Of a stretch of DNA of 7,827 nt, positions 4,978-7,827 are shown piece by piece; the first letter of the stretch is position 1, and every line of letters starts with the position of its first letter. Origin of the DNA: Paraclostridium ghonii (lineage in GTDB: Bacteria > Bacillota > Clostridia > Peptostreptococcales > Peptostreptococcaceae). The notes beneath the pieces are model-generated. The model had not been told where the DNA came from. It saw only the letters and a list, made by a program, of their open reading frames with translations, and did no database searches. The position numbers were made by a program, and so were the translations under genes. The stretch spans positions 1-7,827 of the forward strand of contig NZ_JAKEDR010000165.1 in the NCBI RefSeq assembly GCF_023653455.1, written 5' to 3'.

Positions 4978-7089
4978 CTATTTTTTAAGTTTAGCTAATG
5001 CCTCTGCAAAAGGATTATTAAAACTTTCTTCTTGTTTATTTTGATTTTTCAAATACTTATTTACATCTCTTTTAGATGCTTTATTAGTTTCTTCTTTCTT
5101 TCTCTTATTAAAACTACTTAATTTTTCACGATGTCCGCAACTACAAACAAAAGTCTTTCCTTCGCCTTCTCCACGAAGTTCTAATCTTTTATGACAAACA
5201 GGACACCTAGCATTAGTAGTTGTAGAAACTGTTTTTCTAGTATTACACTCTCTATCTTGGCATACTAGCATTTTACCTCTTTTTCCATTTACTTCAAGCA
5301 TATACTTTCCACACTCAGGGCACTTATTTTTAGTTAAGTTATCATGTTTAAATTTAGCATCACTACTTTTTATATCTTTAACGATATCTTCAGTATAATT
5401 TTTCATTTCATTTATAAATACATCTTTTTTTAATTTACCACCTGATATATCATTAAGCTTTTTGTCCCAAGAAGCTGTAAGTTCTGCTGATTTTAACTCA
5501 CTAGGAACTAAGTCTAGTAATTGTTTACCCTTAGATGTTATAAATATATCTTTTCCTTTCTTTTCAACTAAGAAAGAGTTAAAAATCTTTTCTATTATAT
5601 CTGCACGTGTTGCAACAGTTCCAAGCCCTTCTTTTTCCATCTGAGCCAATAAACTAGCTTCATTTAATGGTTTTGGCGGCTGTGTCTTCCCACTTGTCAT
5701 ATTACATTTAATTACCTTTATAATGTCACCTTTATTTAAGCTTGGAAGTTTTTGATCATTATCATCATCTTCATCAAGGTGAGTATAATTTTCTTTCCAA
5801 CCTAGTTTTATAACCTTTTTACCTTTAGCGACAAAAGTTTCTCCTTCTATATTAGCATTTATAGATGTTTGCTCATACTCAAAAGGTTCACTTAAAACAC
5901 TTAAAAATCTTTTCACTACTAAATCATAAATTTTTCTTTCTTTATCACTTAAATCATTTAAAAATACTCTTTCTTCAGTAGGTATTATCGCATGATGGTC
6001 TGTAACTTTTGAATTATCAACAAATGATTTATTTGTATTTATCTTTCCTTTTAATATTTTAGTACAAACTTTAGCGTAATCACTTACACTAACAGCCCTA
6101 ACTCTATCTTTTAAAGTATCTACTATATCAGTACTAATATATTTAGAATCTGTTCTAGGATATGTAAGAACTTTATGGTGTTCATATAACTTTTGCATTA
6201 TAGATAAAGTTTCTTTAGCAGAAAAGTTAAATATTTTATTTGCATCTCTTTGTAATTCTGTTAAGTCATATAACCCTGGTGAGTATTTCTTTTTATAAGT
6301 TTTATTAACTTCTACTATCTCAGCATTTTTGTTTTCTACTTTAGATAATATAGTTTCTATTTTTTCTTTATTAAAGCTATTTTGGCTATTATTTTTTGAG
6401 TCTACCCAGTTTAACTTAAACATAGAGGCTTGTAAGCTAATTCCATAAAATTCTTTTGGTCTAAATTTTTGTATTTCCTCTTCTCTTTTATGAACCATAT
6501 TTACAGTAGGGGTTTGAACTCTACCACAAGAAAGTTGTGCATTATGCTTTGTAGTAAGGGCTCTAGTAGCATTTATTCCTACTATCCAGTCAGCTTCTGC
6601 TCTTGCAACTGCTGAACGATATAGATTTTCATAATCGCTTCCATCTTTTAACTTACTAAACCCGTCTTTTATAGCTTTATCAGTGCTAGATGATATCCAT
6701 AAACGTTTTATAGGTTTTTTAACTTGAGCTTTTTCTATTATCCACCTTGCAACAAGCTCTCCTTCTCTTCCTGCATCAGTAGCTATTACAATAGATTCTA
6801 CATCATTTCTATTTAATTGAGCTTTTACTGTGTTAAATTGTTTAGAGGTCTTTTTTATAACTACTGTTTTTAAATATTTAGGAAGTATAGGTAAATCATT
6901 TATATCCCAATTTTTATATTTATTTGAATAACTTTCTGTTTCAGCAAGTGTTACTAAATGACCAAGTGCCCATGTTACTATATAGTTGCTACCTTCTATA
7001 TATCCATTTTTTTCATTTTTGCAATTTAATACTCTAGCTAAATCTCTTCCTACAGAAGGTTTTTCCGCTAGTACTAGTGTTTTTCCCAT
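4978..7089 (-). CDS. topB: DNA topoisomerase III (type IA)
   Basis: This 703-residue enzyme cuts and rejoins one DNA strand and can decatenate DNA or resolve intermediates near forks. Landmarks: N-terminal Toprim domain (about 1-150) with E9 in LAEKPS and DAGREGE (105-111); SCGRVQTPT (187-195); catalytic Y310 in TYPRTDS; TDHHAIIPT (363-371); and EASLLAQMEKEGLGTVATRADI (477-498). The C-terminus carries two Cys4 zinc-ribbon-like motifs (C590, C593, C610, C615 and C629, C632, C649, C651), then a lysine-rich tail. The length matches Gram-positive TopB. DAG in place of the more usual DxD reading of the Toprim motif is, as I recall, normal for this subfamily. GAAAGGA (7100-7106) lies 10 nt before the ATG. 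The gene stands alone with its own terminator. A conjugative-element topoisomerase is an alternative, but no such element is visible here. Confidence 0.95.
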   Translation of the reverse strand: MGKTLVLAEKPSVGRDLARVLNCKNEKNGYIEGSNYIVTWALGHLVTLAETESYSNKYKNWDINDLPILPKYLKTVVIKKTSKQFNTVKAQLNRNDVESIVIATDAGREGELVARWIIEKAQVKKPIKRLWISSSTDKAIKDGFSKLKDGSDYENLYRSAVARAEADWIVGINATRALTTKHNAQLSCGRVQTPTVNMVHKREEEIQKFRPKEFYGISLQASMFKLNWVDSKNNSQNSFNKEKIETILSKVENKNAEIVEVNKTYKKKYSPGLYDLTELQRDANKIFNFSAKETLSIMQKLYEHHKVLTYPRTDSKYISTDIVDTLKDRVRAVSVSDYAKVCTKILKGKINTNKSFVDNSKVTDHHAIIPTEERVFLNDLSDKERKIYDLVVKRFLSVLSEPFEYEQTSINANIEGETFVAKGKKVIKLGWKENYTHLDEDDDNDQKLPSLNKGDIIKVIKCNMTSGKTQPPKPLNEASLLAQMEKEGLGTVATRADIIEKIFNSFLVEKKGKDIFITSKGKQLLDLVPSELKSAELTASWDKKLNDISGGKLKKDVFINEMKNYTEDIVKDIKSSDAKFKHDNLTKNKCPECGKYMLEVNGKRGKMLVCQDRECNTRKTVSTTTNARCPVCHKRLELRGEGEGKTFVCSCGHREKLSSFNKRKKEETNKASKRDVNKYLKNQNKQEESFNNPFAEALAKLKK

Positions 7090-7113
7090 TATATCTATTT
7101 CCTTTCATTAATG

Positions 7114-7165
7114 CTTTAGTATATAATAACATAGTTTACTAATATATGTTAAATATATACTAAAG
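7114..7165 (-). promoter_or_regulatory. Two-part dyad in the topB leader/promoter
   Basis: CTTTAGTATATA (7114-7125) and TATATACTAAAG (7154-7165) are perfect 12-bp inverted repeats. Nested inside are AACATA (7128-7133) and TATGTT (7145-7150), so the whole 52 bases could fold into one long interrupted hairpin. It ends 7 bp before the topB ribosome site. If transcribed, it is a leader hairpin next to the ribosome site; if not, it overlaps the promoter as an operator. I found no convincing -35/-10 pair for topB, so I cannot tell which. Confidence 0.5.
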
Positions 7166-7257
7166 AGCTATTAAACTTACATCGTTTTATGCACATTTCT
7201 ATGTATAAGTACTAATAAGAAAATATATTTATTTTTAACTTTTATTTTTTTACAAAA

Positions 7258-7299
7258 AAAACTTATATATTTTGTATTTATACGAAATATATAAGTTTT
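7258..7299 (-). terminator. Terminator of the coiled-coil gene
   Basis: A perfect 15-bp stem (7285-7299 with 7258-7272, 12-nt loop) begins 5 nt after the TAA of the 86-codon gene. On the - strand it runs into a U-run (A-run on + at about 7254-7261), a standard intrinsic terminator, though the stem is very AT-rich. Confidence 0.85.
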
Positions 7300-7304
7300 A
7301 AATT

Positions 7305-7565
7305 TTATAATTCTTCTTCTAGTTCTTTTATCTTCTTATCAATTTCTTTAATTCTAGCTTTTAATTCATAGCATTTATTATCCACTTTCATAGCTGAAGT
7401 GTAATTCATTTCATTGCTATGATATTTTCTCCACAATTCTTCGTATTTATTGTGATGTTTATTAAATTCTTTCTCTAAACACTCTCTTTCAATTTTCAAT
7501 TCGCTTATTTGCTCTTGTACTTTCTTCTTATTACTTTTGAAAAAATCGAAAAAAAACATATCCAT
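7305..7565 (-). CDS. Small coiled-coil protein of unknown function, 86 aa
   Basis: I do not recognise a family. The first nine residues are strongly hydrophobic (MDMFFFDFF) but too short for a membrane span; they might act as a membrane-touching anchor. Residues about 14-48 and 62-86 are highly charged, rich in E and K, with heptad-like leucine/isoleucine spacing (QISELKIERECLEKEF; ELKARIKEIDKKIKELEEEL), which suggests two helices forming a coiled-coil hairpin joined at about 50-60. GAAGGGA (7569-7575) is only 3 nt from the first ATG (7565) but 9 nt from the ATG at 7559, so translation may start at the third codon (84 aa). It has its own promoter candidate and terminator, so it is probably monocistronic. 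Similar short proteins can be scaffolds, but no role can be assigned. Confidence 0.75.
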   Translation of the reverse strand: MDMFFFDFFKSNKKKVQEQISELKIERECLEKEFNKHHNKYEELWRKYHSNEMNYTSAMKVDNKCYELKARIKEIDKKIKELEEEL

Positions 7566-7658
7566 ATTTCCCTTCTATCTATGATTAAGTTTCTAACATT
7601 TTAACTTTATCTTATTTTATATTTATTTCATTTTCATTATATTAATAATATATATAAT

Positions 7659-7697
7659 ATTATACCTGTTTATTGTGAAATATTACAATAAATTTGA
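7659..7697 (-). promoter_or_regulatory. Promoter with overlapping dyad, upstream of the coiled-coil gene
   Basis: On the - strand, TTGTAA (7688-7683) and TATAAT (7664-7659) are 18 bp apart, a fair sigma-A promoter. The spacer and -35 box are covered by a perfect dyad, TTTATTGT (7669-7676) and ACAATAAA (7685-7692), with an 8-bp gap, which is a classic operator position. The adjoining 19 bases at 7679-7697 nearly repeat 1999-2017 upstream of the EcsC gene. The predicted transcript would have a leader of about 87 nt. Bases 7698-7827, to the window edge, are AT-rich and show nothing else I can support. Confidence 0.55.
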
Positions 7698-7827
7698 TTG
7701 TATATACTCTATTTAATAGTTTTTTTACATTTACTATATCATTTCTATTATAGATTCCTAACCTAATAAATTTTGTTATTACATTAGTATTTATATTACC
7801 TATTTTTTATAGACTACAATTTTATTA

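Noticed and set aside
5462..5644. + strand open frame of 60 codons
   Set aside because: Shadow of topB, without a ribosome site and with serine-rich antisense composition.
6757..6777. DAG instead of DxD in the TopB Toprim motif as a possible inactivating change
   Set aside because: DAGREGE is, to my knowledge, the usual form in Gram-positive TopB proteins, and all other active-site motifs are intact.
7660..7806. - strand open stretch of 48 codons at the right edge
   Set aside because: It has no ATG and no ribosome site, is preceded by an in-frame stop, and its end overlaps the promoter of the coiled-coil gene; chance in AT-rich DNA.

Overview
The window is AT-rich (intergenic spacers nearly all A/T), codon use is strongly biased to A/T, and genes carry strong AGGAGG-type ribosome sites. 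Gene content (a LytTR-type response regulator with its histidine kinase, a cysK-cysE pair, a TopB-type topoisomerase III and an EcsC-family protein) fits a low-GC Firmicute. My best guess is a Peptostreptococcaceae/Clostridia chromosome such as Clostridioides, Paraclostridium or Romboutsia; this is inferred from style and gene content, not from a database match.

Layout. On the + strand, 1-1073 holds the 3' end of a GHKL sensor kinase followed by its LytTR response regulator. Convergent to it, 1115-3558 on the - strand holds (in transcription order) cysK, cysE, a very long terminator hairpin, then a separate EcsC-family gene. A 361-bp divergent spacer (3559-3919) separates cysK from a + strand ferritin-like (rubrerythrin-like) diiron protein gene with its own 24-bp-stem terminator. 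A 74-codon orphan gene (4651-4875, +) faces topB (4978-7089, -), whose terminator lies between them. The right end holds an 86-codon coiled-coil gene on the - strand with a strong terminator, preceded by a promoter containing a dyad.

How the genes work together. CysE (serine acetyltransferase) and CysK (O-acetylserine sulfhydrylase) make cysteine from serine, acetyl-CoA and sulfide; they are one nucleotide apart and surely co-transcribed. The kinase/regulator pair is a two-component system with unknown signal. The other genes (EcsC, ferritin-like, 74-aa, TopB, coiled-coil) look like independent single-gene units, each bounded by its own terminator or promoter signals.

I see no phage, CRISPR array, toxin-antitoxin or defence locus. 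The region looks like ordinary chromosome. The points most worth a second look are non-coding: a roughly 40-bp hairpin after cysE whose core resembles the two fused ends of an IS3/IS150-type element, tandem dyads and a palindrome between cysK and the ferritin-like gene, a sigma-K-like promoter before the latter, and a 19-nt motif shared upstream of the EcsC and coiled-coil genes.
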